Assembly (NCBI GenBank): GCA_963715815.1
Contig: OY970278.1
Span: 558,001-622,000, forward strand
From: JAFAMS01 sp963715815
Lineage (GTDB): Bacteria > Vulcanimicrobiota > Vulcanimicrobiia > Vulcanimicrobiales > Vulcanimicrobiaceae
Length of the DNA: 64,000 bases
Direction of reading: 5' to 3'
Below, piece after piece: positions 50,122 to 59,002 of the stretch; the stretch's first letter is position 1; the number at the start of each line of letters is the position of its first letter. Below the pieces are notes generated by a model. That model was not told the DNA's origin. It saw nothing but the letters and a program-made list of their open reading frames with translations, and did not search any database. The position numbers were made by a program, and so were the translations under genes.

Positions 50122-51807
50122 ATGGCAGTCGCAGCACCACAGCACAGCGCTCTCGCAGAGCATGTCCATCACGCTCCGAAGAGCTTCATCAACCGATACA
50201 TCTTCACGCTCGATCATAAGATCATCGGGCTGCAGTACATGATCGTCGGTTCGCTGTTCTTCATCATCTCGGGTCTGTTGGCCGAGCTGATCCGCGTTCA
50301 GCTGATGAACTCCGACGGACGTTTCCTTTCACCGGAGCATTTCAACGAGCTGTACTCGGTGCACGGATCGTCGATGGTGTGGCTGGTAATCATACCGCTT
50401 GCGACCGGCGGCTTCGGCAATTTCGTGATGCCGCTGATGATCGGTGCGCGCGACGTCGCGTTCCCGTGGTTGAATGCCCTGAGCTTCTGGCTGTTCCCAC
50501 CTGCAGGCTTGATTTTATTCAGCTCGTTCCTTGTCGGTGCACCCGATGCCGGCTGGACGGAGTATCCGCCCGTCTCGCTGCAGGGACCGCCCGGTACGTC
50601 GATGTGGTGCGTGGCGATCTTTATGATCGGAATATCGTCGACGCTGACCGGCATCAACTTCCTGGTGACGATGCTGAAGATGCGCGCGCCCGGAATGACG
50701 TTCACGCGCATGCCTCTTTTCGTTTGGGCTCAGCTTGCAACCGCCGTTCTAAACATGGTTGCGACGACCGCTCTCGCAGCCGCACTGCTGGCGCTCTTCC
50801 TCGAACGCACATTCGGAATTCCGTTCTACGATCCGTCGCACGGTGGAAGCCCGGTCATGTGGCAGCACATGTTCTGGTTCTACTCGCATCCGGCGGTCTA
50901 CATCATGATCTTGCCGGCGTTCGGCGTCATCTCCGAAGTGCTGCCGACATTCGCACGCAAGCCGATCTTCGGGTACAAGATGATCGCGTTCAGCTCGATC
51001 GCAATCGCGCTGCTCGGGTTCATGGTCTGGGCGCACCACATGTTCACTAGCGGCATGACGCCGTGGCTGGTGCTGCCGTTCATGATCCTGACGTTCATCA
51101 TCGCGATACCAACGGGAGTCAAGATATTCTCGTGGGTCGCTACCTTGTGGGGCGGAAACATCCGCTATACGACGGCACTGCTGTTCGCTTTGGGCTTTAT
51201 CGCAACGTTCACGTTCGGCGGTGTCACCGGCATCTTCTTAGCGGCAGTCCCCGCCGACTATCAAGAACACGGCACGTATTTCGTCGTCGCGCACATTCAT
51301 TACGTCCTCTTCGGCGGATCGATCCTCGGCTTGCTCTCCGGCGCGTACTACTGGTATCCGAAGATGACCGGGCGTTTGCTGAATGAATTCTGGGGTCACG
51401 TGCACTTCTGGGTCACGTTCATCGCGTTCAACGTGACGTTCTTGCCGATGCACTGGATCGGGCTGCTCGGGATGCCGCGACGCGTCCCGGTTTACGATCC
51501 GCAGTTCACCGATTGGAACCGCGTCGCGTCGATCGGTTCGTTTTTCCTCGTGCTAGGGATGGCTATATTCTTCATCAATGTCATCTGGAGCATCAAGCAC
51601 GGCAAACGCGCCGGTCCGAATCCGTGGGGCGCGCGCACGCTCGAGTGGATGACGAGCTCGCCGCCGCCGTACTATAACTTCGTGAAGGTGCCGGGCGTAT
51701 TGCACGCACCCTACGAGTTCGATCAGCCGCTTCCGTACGTCGGCCTGGTGCCGGCGGAGGAAGTCGTCCCCGGCTTCAAAGCACCGATGCCCGCGGGGTC
51801 GCATTAG
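50122..51807 (+). CDS. ctaD: Cytochrome c oxidase subunit I (A-type haem-copper oxidase)
   Basis: The 561-residue, 12-helix protein starts at ATG 50122, one base after the stop of subunit II. It has FNELYSVHGSSMVWLV (helix with haem a His), WQHMFWFYSHPAVYIMILPAFG (CuB His and His-Tyr crosslink), GHVHFWVTF, and HIHYVLFGGS with AHIHY (haem a/a3 ligands), all typical of type A oxidases. It reduces O2 to water and pumps protons. The open frame before ATG overlaps subunit II and is a shadow. Confidence 0.96.
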   Translation: MAVAAPQHSALAEHVHHAPKSFINRYIFTLDHKIIGLQYMIVGSLFFIISGLLAELIRVQLMNSDGRFLSPEHFNELYSVHGSSMVWLVIIPLATGGFGNFVMPLMIGARDVAFPWLNALSFWLFPPAGLILFSSFLVGAPDAGWTEYPPVSLQGPPGTSMWCVAIFMIGISSTLTGINFLVTMLKMRAPGMTFTRMPLFVWAQLATAVLNMVATTALAAALLALFLERTFGIPFYDPSHGGSPVMWQHMFWFYSHPAVYIMILPAFGVISEVLPTFARKPIFGYKMIAFSSIAIALLGFMVWAHHMFTSGMTPWLVLPFMILTFIIAIPTGVKIFSWVATLWGGNIRYTTALLFALGFIATFTFGGVTGIFLAAVPADYQEHGTYFVVAHIHYVLFGGSILGLLSGAYYWYPKMTGRLLNEFWGHVHFWVTFIAFNVTFLPMHWIGLLGMPRRVPVYDPQFTDWNRVASIGSFFLVLGMAIFFINVIWSIKHGKRAGPNPWGARTLEWMTSSPPPYYNFVKVPGVLHAPYEFDQPLPYVGLVPAEEVVPGFKAPMPAGSH

Positions 51808-51811
51808 CTTC

Positions 51812-52417
51812 ATGACCGCAGCATCGATCGGACACGAAGGCCACCACGACGATCAGGGGCTAGCGCTCTACCGCGAAGTCGCGGATATTCGACTGCTCGG
51901 GTTCGTACTGTTCCTGATCAGCGACTGTATTTTGTTCTCGTCGTTCATCTTTGCGTACATCTATATGCGCGATGCGGCACCGGTTTGGCCACCAACGGGC
52001 GTCGGTCTGCCGGATGCGAATCTCGCTGCGGTCAACTCGATCATCCTGTTCGGATCCGGTGCAACGATGCACTTTGCGATGGAGAATTGGAAGCACGGGA
52101 CGGAAATGAAGTTCCGCCGCTGGATGGTCGCAACGATCGTCCTGGGTGCGCTCTTCTTGTTTGGCCAGGGCTGGGAGTACACGCACATCAACGCAACCTG
52201 GAACGGCTCGACGTTCGGTGCGGCCTTCTTCACGCTGACGGGAATGCACGGCTTCCACGTCTTTTGCGGACTTATTTTCCTGACGGTGCTGCTGAATCAG
52301 ACGCTATCCGGCGTCTACAACAAGAAGCAGTACTTCGGCTTAGTCGCGGGGACGCTGTACTGGCACTTCGTCGACGTCATCTGGGTATTCTTGTTCTTTC
52401 TATTTTACGTATGGTGA
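51812..52417 (+). CDS. ctaE: Cytochrome c oxidase subunit III
   Basis: The 201-residue, five-helix protein shows LGFVLFLISDCILFSSFIFAY, GQGWEYTHINATW, FFTLTGMHGFHVFCGLIFL, and the last helix LYWHFVDVIWVFLF with the conserved HFVD. It stabilises the oxidase complex and its proton pumping. It starts four bases after the subunit I stop and is followed after 37 bases by two small membrane-protein genes. Confidence 0.95.
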   Translation: MTAASIGHEGHHDDQGLALYREVADIRLLGFVLFLISDCILFSSFIFAYIYMRDAAPVWPPTGVGLPDANLAAVNSIILFGSGATMHFAMENWKHGTEMKFRRWMVATIVLGALFLFGQGWEYTHINATWNGSTFGAAFFTLTGMHGFHVFCGLIFLTVLLNQTLSGVYNKKQYFGLVAGTLYWHFVDVIWVFLFFLFYVW

Positions 52418-52454
52418 AAGAAAAGAGAATGTTGTTACGAGGAGCGCCTTCAAA

Positions 52455-52673
52455 ATGACAGAGCAGACGTTTGCAGTTGTCTTACGCGGGATCGCGATCG
52501 TCGGAGCCGTTATCGTAGGTTTGATCGCCATCTATCAAGTCCGCAACGATTGGACTACACCGGGTCTGGACATTCAAGTTTCCAAACTGCTCCTGGCGCT
52601 AATGGCGTTCGGATGTGTAATCGTCATCCTCTCGTCGACCGGCGTTATCGGCTGGCAAACGAAGGGCTACTAA
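52455..52673 (+). CDS. 72-residue two-helix membrane protein of the oxidase operon
   Basis: The protein starts MTEQTFAVVLRGIAIV, with a first membrane helix at about 9-27, a short loop (RNDWTTPGLDIQVS), and a second helix at about 45-65. GAGGAG lies about ten bases upstream. Position directly after subunit III suggests a fourth-subunit-type accessory (CtaF-like), but sequence similarity was not recognised. Confidence 0.65.
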   Translation: MTEQTFAVVLRGIAIVGAVIVGLIAIYQVRNDWTTPGLDIQVSKLLLALMAFGCVIVILSSTGVIGWQTKGY

Positions 52674-52674
52674 G

Positions 52675-52866
52675 ATGATGCACGATCACGGTCAACCCGT
52701 TCAGCTCCCTATTTCGTCCGGCTTTCCCGTCTTCGTGCGGCTCTGCGGATGGATTGGATTGATCGTTATCTTCATCATGGGCGGTCTGGTTGCAGCGAAC
52801 AGCGGCGGCAATCACATCTGGCCCGCCGCCGACAGCGTCAAAATCCCGCTCGACTCGGCAAAATAG
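52675..52866 (+). CDS. 63-residue single-helix membrane protein of the oxidase operon
   Basis: ATG 52675 follows the preceding stop by one base. The N-terminus is His-rich (MMHDHGQPVQLPI), one membrane helix spans about 20-40 (GWIGLIVIFIMGGLVAA), and the tail is periplasmic (NHIWPAADSVKIPLD). It is the last gene of the oxidase operon. The His residues may bind copper or haem transiently, but this is speculation. TAG stop; the convergent gene's stop begins two bases later. Confidence 0.6.
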   Translation: MMHDHGQPVQLPISSGFPVFVRLCGWIGLIVIFIMGGLVAANSGGNHIWPAADSVKIPLDSAK

Positions 52867-52868
52867 GC

Positions 52869-53456
52869 TTAGTCTTCGAGTTTTCGAATCCGCGGTGAAT
52901 TGACGCCGATGCTGAGCGTCGTCATACCGGAGGGTAGGACGCCCGTCGATTTCCCGTCGATTTTATGGATGCCGCCGTATTCGCTGAACTCGACGTGCAC
53001 GGGGTGAACCGACGTTTCGAGGAGCGTATTGCCGTGCGCGGGCCACTCATACGCGATGTCGGAATCCGCGGTCAGCACCGCAAGGTAGCCGTTCGAATCC
53101 TCTTCAGAGCGGGCGTCCGGCGGACGGGAGCGCAAATAACCATCGACGATGAAGATTGGTTGTGACGTGGAGAGCAACGCTCGCAGCGGACCGAACATCA
53201 GACCGATTCCGTATGCGACGAAGCCAAGAAAGCCGAACGCAAAAATCGCCGCGATGCACACCGACCAAAGCATGTCGTCAGACGATCGCAGCCCGCGAAC
53301 GATCATGCCGACCGTGAGTACGAGAAACACGAGCGATCCGAGCGCAGGCTCGATCGCGATTGCGGCGCGACCCCAGAAACCTTGGACGACGATATTTCGT
53401 TCCTCGGATGTCCATGGTCGACGAATCAGGAGCGCTCTGCGCTCAGCGGCAGTCAT
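52869..53456 (-). CDS. Membrane protein with a beta-rich C-terminal domain, unknown function
   Basis: ATG 53456 gives 195 residues: an N-terminal cytoplasmic piece with RRALLIRRPWTSEERNIV, two membrane helices (about 28-48 and 58-80, VLTVGMIVRGL and CIAAIFAFGFLGFVAYG), and a beta-rich domain containing a segment EWPAHGNTLLETSVHPVHVEF. No known family. Its ATG shares two bases with the ATG of the divergent SCO gene (CATG at 53454-53457). Codon usage is similar to its neighbours. Confidence 0.55.
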   Translation of the reverse strand: MTAAERRALLIRRPWTSEERNIVVQGFWGRAAIAIEPALGSLVFLVLTVGMIVRGLRSSDDMLWSVCIAAIFAFGFLGFVAYGIGLMFGPLRALLSTSQPIFIVDGYLRSRPPDARSEEDSNGYLAVLTADSDIAYEWPAHGNTLLETSVHPVHVEFSEYGGIHKIDGKSTGVLPSGMTTLSIGVNSPRIRKLED

Positions 53457-54231
53457 GTACCGGTTAGTACGCAAGGCCGCTCTATTCGCCGCGTTCAGCG
53501 CGATGCTTCTCGCGGTCGTCCCGGCGCAAGCAGCCGAGCCGCCGCTCTCGCCGTTCCGCACCGGCGTGCATCTGGTGATCGGGGATCAACTCCCGTCGAC
53601 GTCGTTCGTCGATCAAAACGGTAAGACGTTTACATTTTCGGATTGGCGCGGCAAATACGTCGTGCTCGCGTTCATCTACACGCGCTGTAAGGATGCACGC
53701 GAATGTCCGCTCACCTCTGCGAAATTCGGTCAGCTCCAAACGCATCTCGGTGACGATAGCCGTCTCGCCGAAATCACGATCGATCCCGAATACGATCGCC
53801 CGAAGATCTTGGCCACGTATTCCAAGACGTTCCATTTCAGGCGAGTTGAGCTGCTGACCGGTGACCCGAACGCGGTCATGGACTTTGCCGCCGAGGTTGG
53901 CGTGACGGCTTTCCAAGATCCGACCTACGGTTTCATTCACAACGAGAATACGGTCATCGCGGATCCGCACGGCAAGATCGTCGAGATGATCGCCGAGAGC
54001 TCGTGGACCCCTGATCAGATCGCCGCCGTTATCGCACACGATCAGCATCAGCCGAGCAATCCGATTGCGCGTCTCGATCTTGCGCTCAGCGAAGCGGCCG
54101 TTGCCGTCTGCGGAGATTCCGTTGCGGGCTTCTCCGGATTGCTCGATCTTGCCGTCGTCCTCATCATCATCGGAGCTGGGGGCTGGATCGTTATACGCGT
54201 CGCGCGCATTATTGCGCGCGGAAGTACGTAA
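53455..54231 (+). CDS. SCO1/SenC-like copper chaperone, membrane anchored at its C-terminus
   Basis: The 258-residue protein has a signal peptide (KAALFAAFSAMLLAVVPAQAA) and a thioredoxin fold: FVDQNGKTFTFSDWRGKYVVLAF, the copper site with Cys-x5-Cys in YTRCKDARECPL, TIDPEYDRPKIL and the third ligand His in YGFIHNENTVI. A C-terminal membrane helix (about 225-245, LAVVLIIIGAGGWIVIRV) distinguishes it from normal SCO proteins. It delivers copper to the CuA site or acts as a thiol reductase, in line with its place between oxidase operons. The 3' end overlaps cydB by 23 bases. Confidence 0.85.
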   Translation: MYRLVRKAALFAAFSAMLLAVVPAQAAEPPLSPFRTGVHLVIGDQLPSTSFVDQNGKTFTFSDWRGKYVVLAFIYTRCKDARECPLTSAKFGQLQTHLGDDSRLAEITIDPEYDRPKILATYSKTFHFRRVELLTGDPNAVMDFAAEVGVTAFQDPTYGFIHNENTVIADPHGKIVEMIAESSWTPDQIAAVIAHDQHQPSNPIARLDLALSEAAVAVCGDSVAGFSGLLDLAVVLIIIGAGGWIVIRVARIIARGST

Positions 54232-55186
54232 GGCGCCGGACGACGAGGATCGTGTAGCTACCTACGATTACGAGGCCGACCAGCGATGCCGCGATGCCCG
54301 AGACCATTGCCTGCGGCGAGGCGCTGGCAGCATAGATCGTGAGACCCCCGGAGCCGCCAATAACCGGCAAGAGATACGGATAGATGGTCGCGGATGCAGC
54401 GACGAGCAGGCTCGCGATGAAGATCGTCGAGCAAACGAACGGTGCCACACGCGATTCACGCCGGACGCGCAAAAGCACGAACGCGGCGAGCGAGACCAGT
54501 GCAATCAGCGCAAGCCAGGGACGCGCAAAGACGACCGGTCGAACGACGAGCGTGAAGACGGTCACGACGACATAGAGCGAGAGGACGATCCACCAGATGC
54601 GGCCGATCGCGTCACGGCTGCGCTGCGCAAGCTCGCCGCGGTCAACCATCATCAAAAAGGTCGCGCCGTGCTGCGCGAGTGCGGCGACCGCAAACAGGCC
54701 GACCGCGATCGCGTACGGATTTAGCAAAAAGGCGAACGTTCCGAAGAAGAAGCCGCTGGCGTGCAACGGCAAGCCGCGTACGAGATTTCCGATCGTGACG
54801 CCGAAGAGCAGAATCAACAGCGCGCTCGATAGGCTGAAGGCAGTATCCCAGAACGCGTGCCACAGCTCGCTTGGGAAGTGCTCGCGGACTTCCATCGCGA
54901 TTCCGCGGAACATCAGAAGCCACAGCACAACCATGAACGGTAAGTAGAATCCGGAAAACGCCGACGCGTAAGCGAGCGGAAAGAGCGCGAACGATATGGC
55001 GCCCGCAGCAATCAGCCAAACTTCGTTGCCGTTCCAGTACGGACCGATCGCGTGCATGGCGCTAGCCCGATCCTCTTCGCTTCGTGAGATGAAAGGCGCA
55101 AGCGTGCCGACGCCGAGATCGTAGCCATCGAGCAGGACGTACATCGCGACCATGAAGGCAAGGATAACGAAAGCAACGTCACTCAT
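54209..55186 (-). CDS. cydB: Cytochrome bd ubiquinol oxidase subunit II
   Basis: ATG 55186 gives 325 residues and about nine helices. It starts SDVAFVILAFMVAMYVLLDGYDLGVGTL, contains the GYWNGNEVWLIAAGAISFALFP-type helix 2 (here IGPYWNGNEVWLIAAG) and a C-terminal VVGSYTILVVRRL. Subunit II supports haem binding in the quinol oxidase bd complex. ATG overlaps the cydA stop by eight bases. The gene is followed, convergent, by SCO (23-base overlap). Confidence 0.95.
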   Translation of the reverse strand: MSDVAFVILAFMVAMYVLLDGYDLGVGTLAPFISRSEEDRASAMHAIGPYWNGNEVWLIAAGAISFALFPLAYASAFSGFYLPFMVVLWLLMFRGIAMEVREHFPSELWHAFWDTAFSLSSALLILLFGVTIGNLVRGLPLHASGFFFGTFAFLLNPYAIAVGLFAVAALAQHGATFLMMVDRGELAQRSRDAIGRIWWIVLSLYVVVTVFTLVVRPVVFARPWLALIALVSLAAFVLLRVRRESRVAPFVCSTIFIASLLVAASATIYPYLLPVIGGSGGLTIYAASASPQAMVSGIAASLVGLVIVGSYTILVVRRLTYFRAQ

Positions 55187-56495
55187 CGTGGGCCGGCCCG
55201 TTCGCAATCTCGCGAAGAACTAAGTACAAGTACGTTACGCCCAGGATGAAATACATCCCGAGAAAACCGATCAGTGTAAATAGGACTTCACCGGTTGCGA
55301 CGTTCGCGGAGACGCCTTCGCTGGTTCGCATCACGCCGTAGATGATCCATGGTTGCCGTCCGACTTCGCTCGTTATCCAACCCGATTCAATTGCGATGTA
55401 TGGGAACGGCATCAGCAGCATCAGGATCCATAACATCCCGCGCGCCGTGTAGAGTCGCTTGAGGAAGAGCAGCAAAACCGCAAGCGCGCTCGCCCCAAGA
55501 AACATCGTTCCGAGCCCCACCATGACGTGGTACGCGTAGTACGTAAGCTCGACGGGTGGCCAAAGAACGGTTGCATAGTTCGTGAGGCCGTCGACGGTCG
55601 CATCGAAATCGCCGTACGCCAAGAAGCTGAGAAAACGCGGGACGACGATTGGATCGATCAGCTTCTTGCTCGCAACGTCCGGCATACCGATGATTGCGAG
55701 CGGTGCGCCGCGCTTCGTTTCGAACAGGCCTTCCATCGCGGCAAGCTTGACCGGTTGATAGACGCTCACGTCGTGTCCGTTGCGGTCACCGGTCGGAAAA
55801 ATTACAAGACACGAGGCGATGAACGCAACGATCGCTCCCGCCCGCACGAAACGGCGCCCGATCGATTCGTCGCGCCGCGACAAAACGTAATAAGAGCCGA
55901 TGCCGGCGAGAATGAACCCGCCTGCGACGGCCGCGCTGACGATGACGTGCGCGAATTGCCACCATGCAAACGGCGAAAGCAGCACTGCGGCGATGCTGTC
56001 TAGTTCGATCGTCCCGCTCGGGTCGGCATGGTATCCGACCGGATGCTGCATCCACGCATTGGCTGCAACAATGAAGAACCCGGAGATCCACGAGCCGAGC
56101 CATACGCAGATTGCGGAAGCGACGTACCACTGCGGCGAGACGCGCTTCTTCCCGTACAGTAACATTCCGAGAAAGACCGACTCGAGAAAGAACGCGTACA
56201 TGCCTTCGAGCGCGAGCGGCTGTCCGACGACGGACCCGCTCTTTGCGGAGAACGTCGCCCAGTTCGTTCCGAACTGAAATTCCATCGGAATCCCGGTGAC
56301 GACGCCTGCTGCGAAATTGAAGGCGAATATCTTCGTCAGAAACCGAGCGATCGAGTCGGCTTCTGAATCGCCTTTGCTCGCGCGATAAACGTACCACGCG
56401 ATGAAGGGCCCAATCCCGAGCGTTCCGATTGGGAACAAATAGTGGAACATCACCGTAAAGGCAAATTGCAGTCGGTCGACGGTGACGACGTCCAA
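55179..56495 (-). CDS. cydA: Cytochrome bd ubiquinol oxidase subunit I
   Basis: The 438-residue protein starts MDVVTVDRLQFAFTVMFHYLFPIGTLGIG (shown here as a consensus piece: FAFTVMFHYLFP with haem b595 His), then MEFQFGTNWATFSAKSG, a second haem ligand near FAHVIVSAA and the Met ligand region. The short Q-loop (about 100 residues shorter than E. coli CydA) places it in the CIO/short-loop group. It oxidises quinol and reduces O2 with high affinity. No cydX-like peptide was found. Confidence 0.95.
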   Translation of the reverse strand: MDVVTVDRLQFAFTVMFHYLFPIGTLGIGPFIAWYVYRASKGDSEADSIARFLTKIFAFNFAAGVVTGIPMEFQFGTNWATFSAKSGSVVGQPLALEGMYAFFLESVFLGMLLYGKKRVSPQWYVASAICVWLGSWISGFFIVAANAWMQHPVGYHADPSGTIELDSIAAVLLSPFAWWQFAHVIVSAAVAGGFILAGIGSYYVLSRRDESIGRRFVRAGAIVAFIASCLVIFPTGDRNGHDVSVYQPVKLAAMEGLFETKRGAPLAIIGMPDVASKKLIDPIVVPRFLSFLAYGDFDATVDGLTNYATVLWPPVELTYYAYHVMVGLGTMFLGASALAVLLLFLKRLYTARGMLWILMLLMPFPYIAIESGWITSEVGRQPWIIYGVMRTSEGVSANVATGEVLFTLIGFLGMYFILGVTYLYLVLREIANGPAHDE

Positions 56496-56606
56496 AAGCG
56501 GCTCCTCTCCGCGTCGGTTGCTATGATGCCTTCTCTGGTCCTTCCCAATCGCGGCTGACTCTTCGCATGTTCTTCGGCCAAAGACGCTACGATGACGCGG
56601 TCATCA

Positions 56607-56621
56607 GTCTTTGGAGGAGAC
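56607..56621 (+). promoter_or_regulatory. Small hairpin displaying the DoxX ribosome binding site
   Basis: GTCT-TTGGAGG-AGAC: a four-base-pair stem with the Shine-Dalgarno GGAGG in its seven-base loop, four bases before ATG 56626. Resembles hairpins at 10601-10613 and 63424-63438. Confidence 0.35.
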
Positions 56622-56625
56622 GTTT

Positions 56626-57186
56626 ATGAAAATCCAGGACCCGCCGATCGCGCAGGCGCTTTTCGCAGACACGCGCTACGCGTGGATTTGGCTTATCGTC
56701 CGGCTTTACGTCGGATGGCAATGGTTACAAGAAGGTATCGAAAAGGCGCAGTCCCCCGTTTGGATGGGACCGCATGCCGGCGCATTTCTGGAGAAATGGG
56801 TCACAGGGGCACTCATCAAGACCCAGGGCGCACATCCCGACGTGCAGTGGTGGTACGCGGCATTTCTCAAAGCAGTCGTTCTGCCGCACGCTGCAGTGTG
56901 GAGCTATGCGGTTACGTGCGGCGAGATATTCGTCGGCATTGGTCTGATTCTCGGCCTGTTTACCGGCATCGCGGCCTTCTTTGGCACGTTGATGAACGGC
57001 AGCTATCTGCTCGCAGGCACGGTCAGCATCAACCCGATCCTCTTCGCGCTTGCGTCGTTGATCGTCTTGGCTTGGAAGACCGCGGGTTGGTACGGGCTCG
57101 ATCGCTGGGTTCTAGCCTACGTCGGGACCCCATGGCAACGGAACGTGCCGACTACAAAACTCGACGCAGCACAAACTCCCGCTTAG
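56626..57186 (+). CDS. DoxX-family quinol-linked membrane protein
   Basis: The 186-residue protein has four membrane helices (about 18-35, 75-95, 100-120, 125-150): LIVRLYVGWQWLQEGIEKA, SYAVTCGEIFVGIGLILGLF, IAAFFGTLMNGSYLLAG, NPILFALASLIVLAWK. This layout is of DoxX/DoxD proteins, associated with thiosulfate:quinone reduction or membrane oxidoreductase partners. GGAGGAG lies five bases before ATG. It is divergent from cydA and ends at a terminator. Confidence 0.85.
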   Translation: MKIQDPPIAQALFADTRYAWIWLIVRLYVGWQWLQEGIEKAQSPVWMGPHAGAFLEKWVTGALIKTQGAHPDVQWWYAAFLKAVVLPHAAVWSYAVTCGEIFVGIGLILGLFTGIAAFFGTLMNGSYLLAGTVSINPILFALASLIVLAWKTAGWYGLDRWVLAYVGTPWQRNVPTTKLDAAQTPA

Positions 57187-57198
57187 CATAACTTACAA

Positions 57199-57250
57199 AA
57201 AGGACGCGGCGCCGCGCGAGCGGTCGCGTCCTTTCTGTTATTCTTTCTCG
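57199..57250 (+). terminator. Rho-independent terminator of doxX
   Basis: AAAGGACGCG (57199-57208) pairs with CGCGTCCTTT (57225-57234) around a GC-rich 16-base loop, followed by CTGTTATTCTTTCTC. It lies 12 bases after the doxX stop; the convergent gene ends ten bases beyond. Confidence 0.75.
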
Positions 57251-57260
57251 AGTGCCGATT

Positions 57261-57836
57261 TTAGCTATTGGCGGGAGCGGGCGCGGGCGGCGGACCGTTG
57301 TGGTAACGCTGCATACCGGATGGCGGCGGCCCAAATGGCATTCTTCCGTGTTCTCCCCCATGGCCGGTCGCAACCATCAAGACGACCTCGCCGGCGGAGG
57401 GGCTGTGATGCTCGCGGTGCTTCCACATCGGATGCGGACCCGCGCTGCCTTCCGGACGAGGCGGCATCTTTGCCATCATCGCATGCATCGCGTCGTGTGC
57501 TTGCGTCATTGCGGTCTTGTGCGCTGCAAGCACGGCATTTTTCTCGCTTGGACTCAGAGCCGCGTCGAGCCGGGCGGCTGCAGCTTTATGATCCGGGTTT
57601 ACCGCGATCGCCATGTTACCGACGATGCTTGCGAGGAGTGCGCGATGTGCCGGGGATAGCGCGGCCAGAATTTGCGTACGCTCGGCGCGGTGGATCTTCT
57701 CGACTTGCTCGAAGACTTGTCTCATGCCGGCCATATTCGGGTGCCGCATCGGCATCGAAGGCGGTGCCGACTGTGCCAAGGCAACCGATGGTAAAGCCAG
57801 CGCGCACAAAGCGACGAGCGCAAACGTTCTCTTCAT
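57261..57836 (-). CDS. Secreted Met/His-rich helical protein (CpxP/Spy-like layout)
   Basis: ATG 57836 gives 191 residues: signal peptide (KRTFALVALCALALPSVALA), then a helical part about 25-110 with ALSPAHRALLASIV and ALSPSEKNAVLAAHKTAM, reminiscent of LTxxQ-type repeats, and a C-terminal region rich in His, Met, Pro and Gly (MWKHREHHSP, GHGGEHGRMPFGPPP). The composition suggests metal binding or periplasmic stress, but family membership was not confirmed. Confidence 0.55.
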   Translation of the reverse strand: MKRTFALVALCALALPSVALAQSAPPSMPMRHPNMAGMRQVFEQVEKIHRAERTQILAALSPAHRALLASIVGNMAIAVNPDHKAAAARLDAALSPSEKNAVLAAHKTAMTQAHDAMHAMMAKMPPRPEGSAGPHPMWKHREHHSPSAGEVVLMVATGHGGEHGRMPFGPPPSGMQRYHNGPPPAPAPANS

Positions 57837-57887
57837 GGGATTCAGCTTAACAATCAATGCTTAAGGGCTGCTCAGAAATGGGCCAGA

Positions 57888-58562
57888 TTACTGTGAGACA
57901 AGCGTGAGCGTTGAGGGGTCGAGCTGATAGTTCCCTGGGGCGACCATCGAATTTGGGAATGCGCAGATAACGCTGTTGTCCGGGCCCCAAATAACCACAA
58001 GGTTTGGCGGTCCGCACGGCGTCTGTTGCAAACCGTAATCGGCAAGCAGCTGAGCGCCTGCGCTGTTCGGCTCGACTTCATACGATTGATAGGAGTCGTT
58101 GTTCGCATCGACGATCGCACCGAACAGAATCGCTGTCGAGGCGTTCGCGAACGCCCACGGGCCCCAGAAGCCGCCGCCCCAATAAATCGGTGCCGGCGTC
58201 CATGCGACGCCGCGGTTCCACGTCCATGGCGCGCCGGATCCGTGTGGGTTGTGAACGACGGATCCGTGGAACCCCCGCGCAATCGGTTGTGGAACGCGAA
58301 CCGGACGCTGAACAGATTGCTGCCGCGCCTGAGGCTGAGGCCGAACCTGCTGCTGTACCGGCGGTCGCGGGCTGACGTCGTGATTGAAGTTGAACCCACC
58401 CGTATTAGCGGGCGGAGCGACACGCGCTTGTGGTTGCGGTTGCGGACGGCTGACAGGTGCAGGTCGTGGCGCGGGACGTGCGCCTCCGCCGCTGCGGTCG
58501 CGTTGCGCCAGCGCGACGTTCGGGAGTGCGGCAAGCAGAAGTACGGCAATTATGCGCTTCAC
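57888..58562 (-). CDS. Secreted proline/arginine-rich protein, unknown function
   Basis: The 224-residue product has a signal peptide (KRIIAVLLLAALPNVALA), a long low-complexity Pro/Gln/Arg region (about 20-95), and a small C-terminal domain rich in Trp and Gly (APIYWGGGFWGPWAF) with two Cys (TPCGPPN and VICAFPN). ATG overlaps the upstream gene's stop. No function recognised. Confidence 0.6.
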   Translation of the reverse strand: MKRIIAVLLLAALPNVALAQRDRSGGGARPAPRPAPVSRPQPQPQARVAPPANTGGFNFNHDVSPRPPVQQQVRPQPQARQQSVQRPVRVPQPIARGFHGSVVHNPHGSGAPWTWNRGVAWTPAPIYWGGGFWGPWAFANASTAILFGAIVDANNDSYQSYEVEPNSAGAQLLADYGLQQTPCGPPNLVVIWGPDNSVICAFPNSMVAPGNYQLDPSTLTLVSQ

Positions 58563-59002
58563 TTGGCGTCATCCAATCTGCCGGTCGCGCTGATGTATGT
58601 TCCGCGCGTCGTGTGCAGGAAGACAATGACGCCGTGCGGCGCGACAACCTCACTCGAATGCAGCAAATGATGTGGTTCGCTCGTGAGATTCACGTAGAAT
58701 ATGCCGTGTGTGATTGTGAGCTGATGCGTGCGATCCGGCTTGTGCAAATATACTTGATACGGTAAGCAACGCTGCAGCTCGTGCGGGAACGAACATGCGG
58801 CGCTGACTATTTGCAAACGATCTTTCCGATCCGGACTACGCAGCCACAACGTCGTGCCGCGTAGCGTCGCGTTGACGTTTCGATAGACTTGCGTCGTTCC
58901 GTCGCTTTGCTGAACTCGAACGAGTGTCTCGGCGGCTACCGCCGCCGGAAACGCGAAGGCCGCACCGAGCAGGCACGCGAGGGCAAATGAAAGGCGTCTC
59001 AT
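58559..59002 (-). CDS. Secreted beta-rich small protein, unknown function
   Basis: The 147-residue product has a signal peptide (RRLSFALACLLGAAFAFPAAVAA) and a beta-rich domain with two Cys (SAACSFPHELQRCLPYQ), suggesting a disulfide. ATG 59002 lies inside a hairpin (58991-59014); an in-frame ATG at 59020 is an alternative. The stop overlaps the next gene's start by four bases (ATGA), so both are coupled. Confidence 0.6.
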   Translation of the reverse strand: MRRLSFALACLLGAAFAFPAAVAAETLVRVQQSDGTTQVYRNVNATLRGTTLWLRSPDRKDRLQIVSAACSFPHELQRCLPYQVYLHKPDRTHQLTITHGIFYVNLTSEPHHLLHSSEVVAPHGVIVFLHTTRGTYISATGRLDDAK

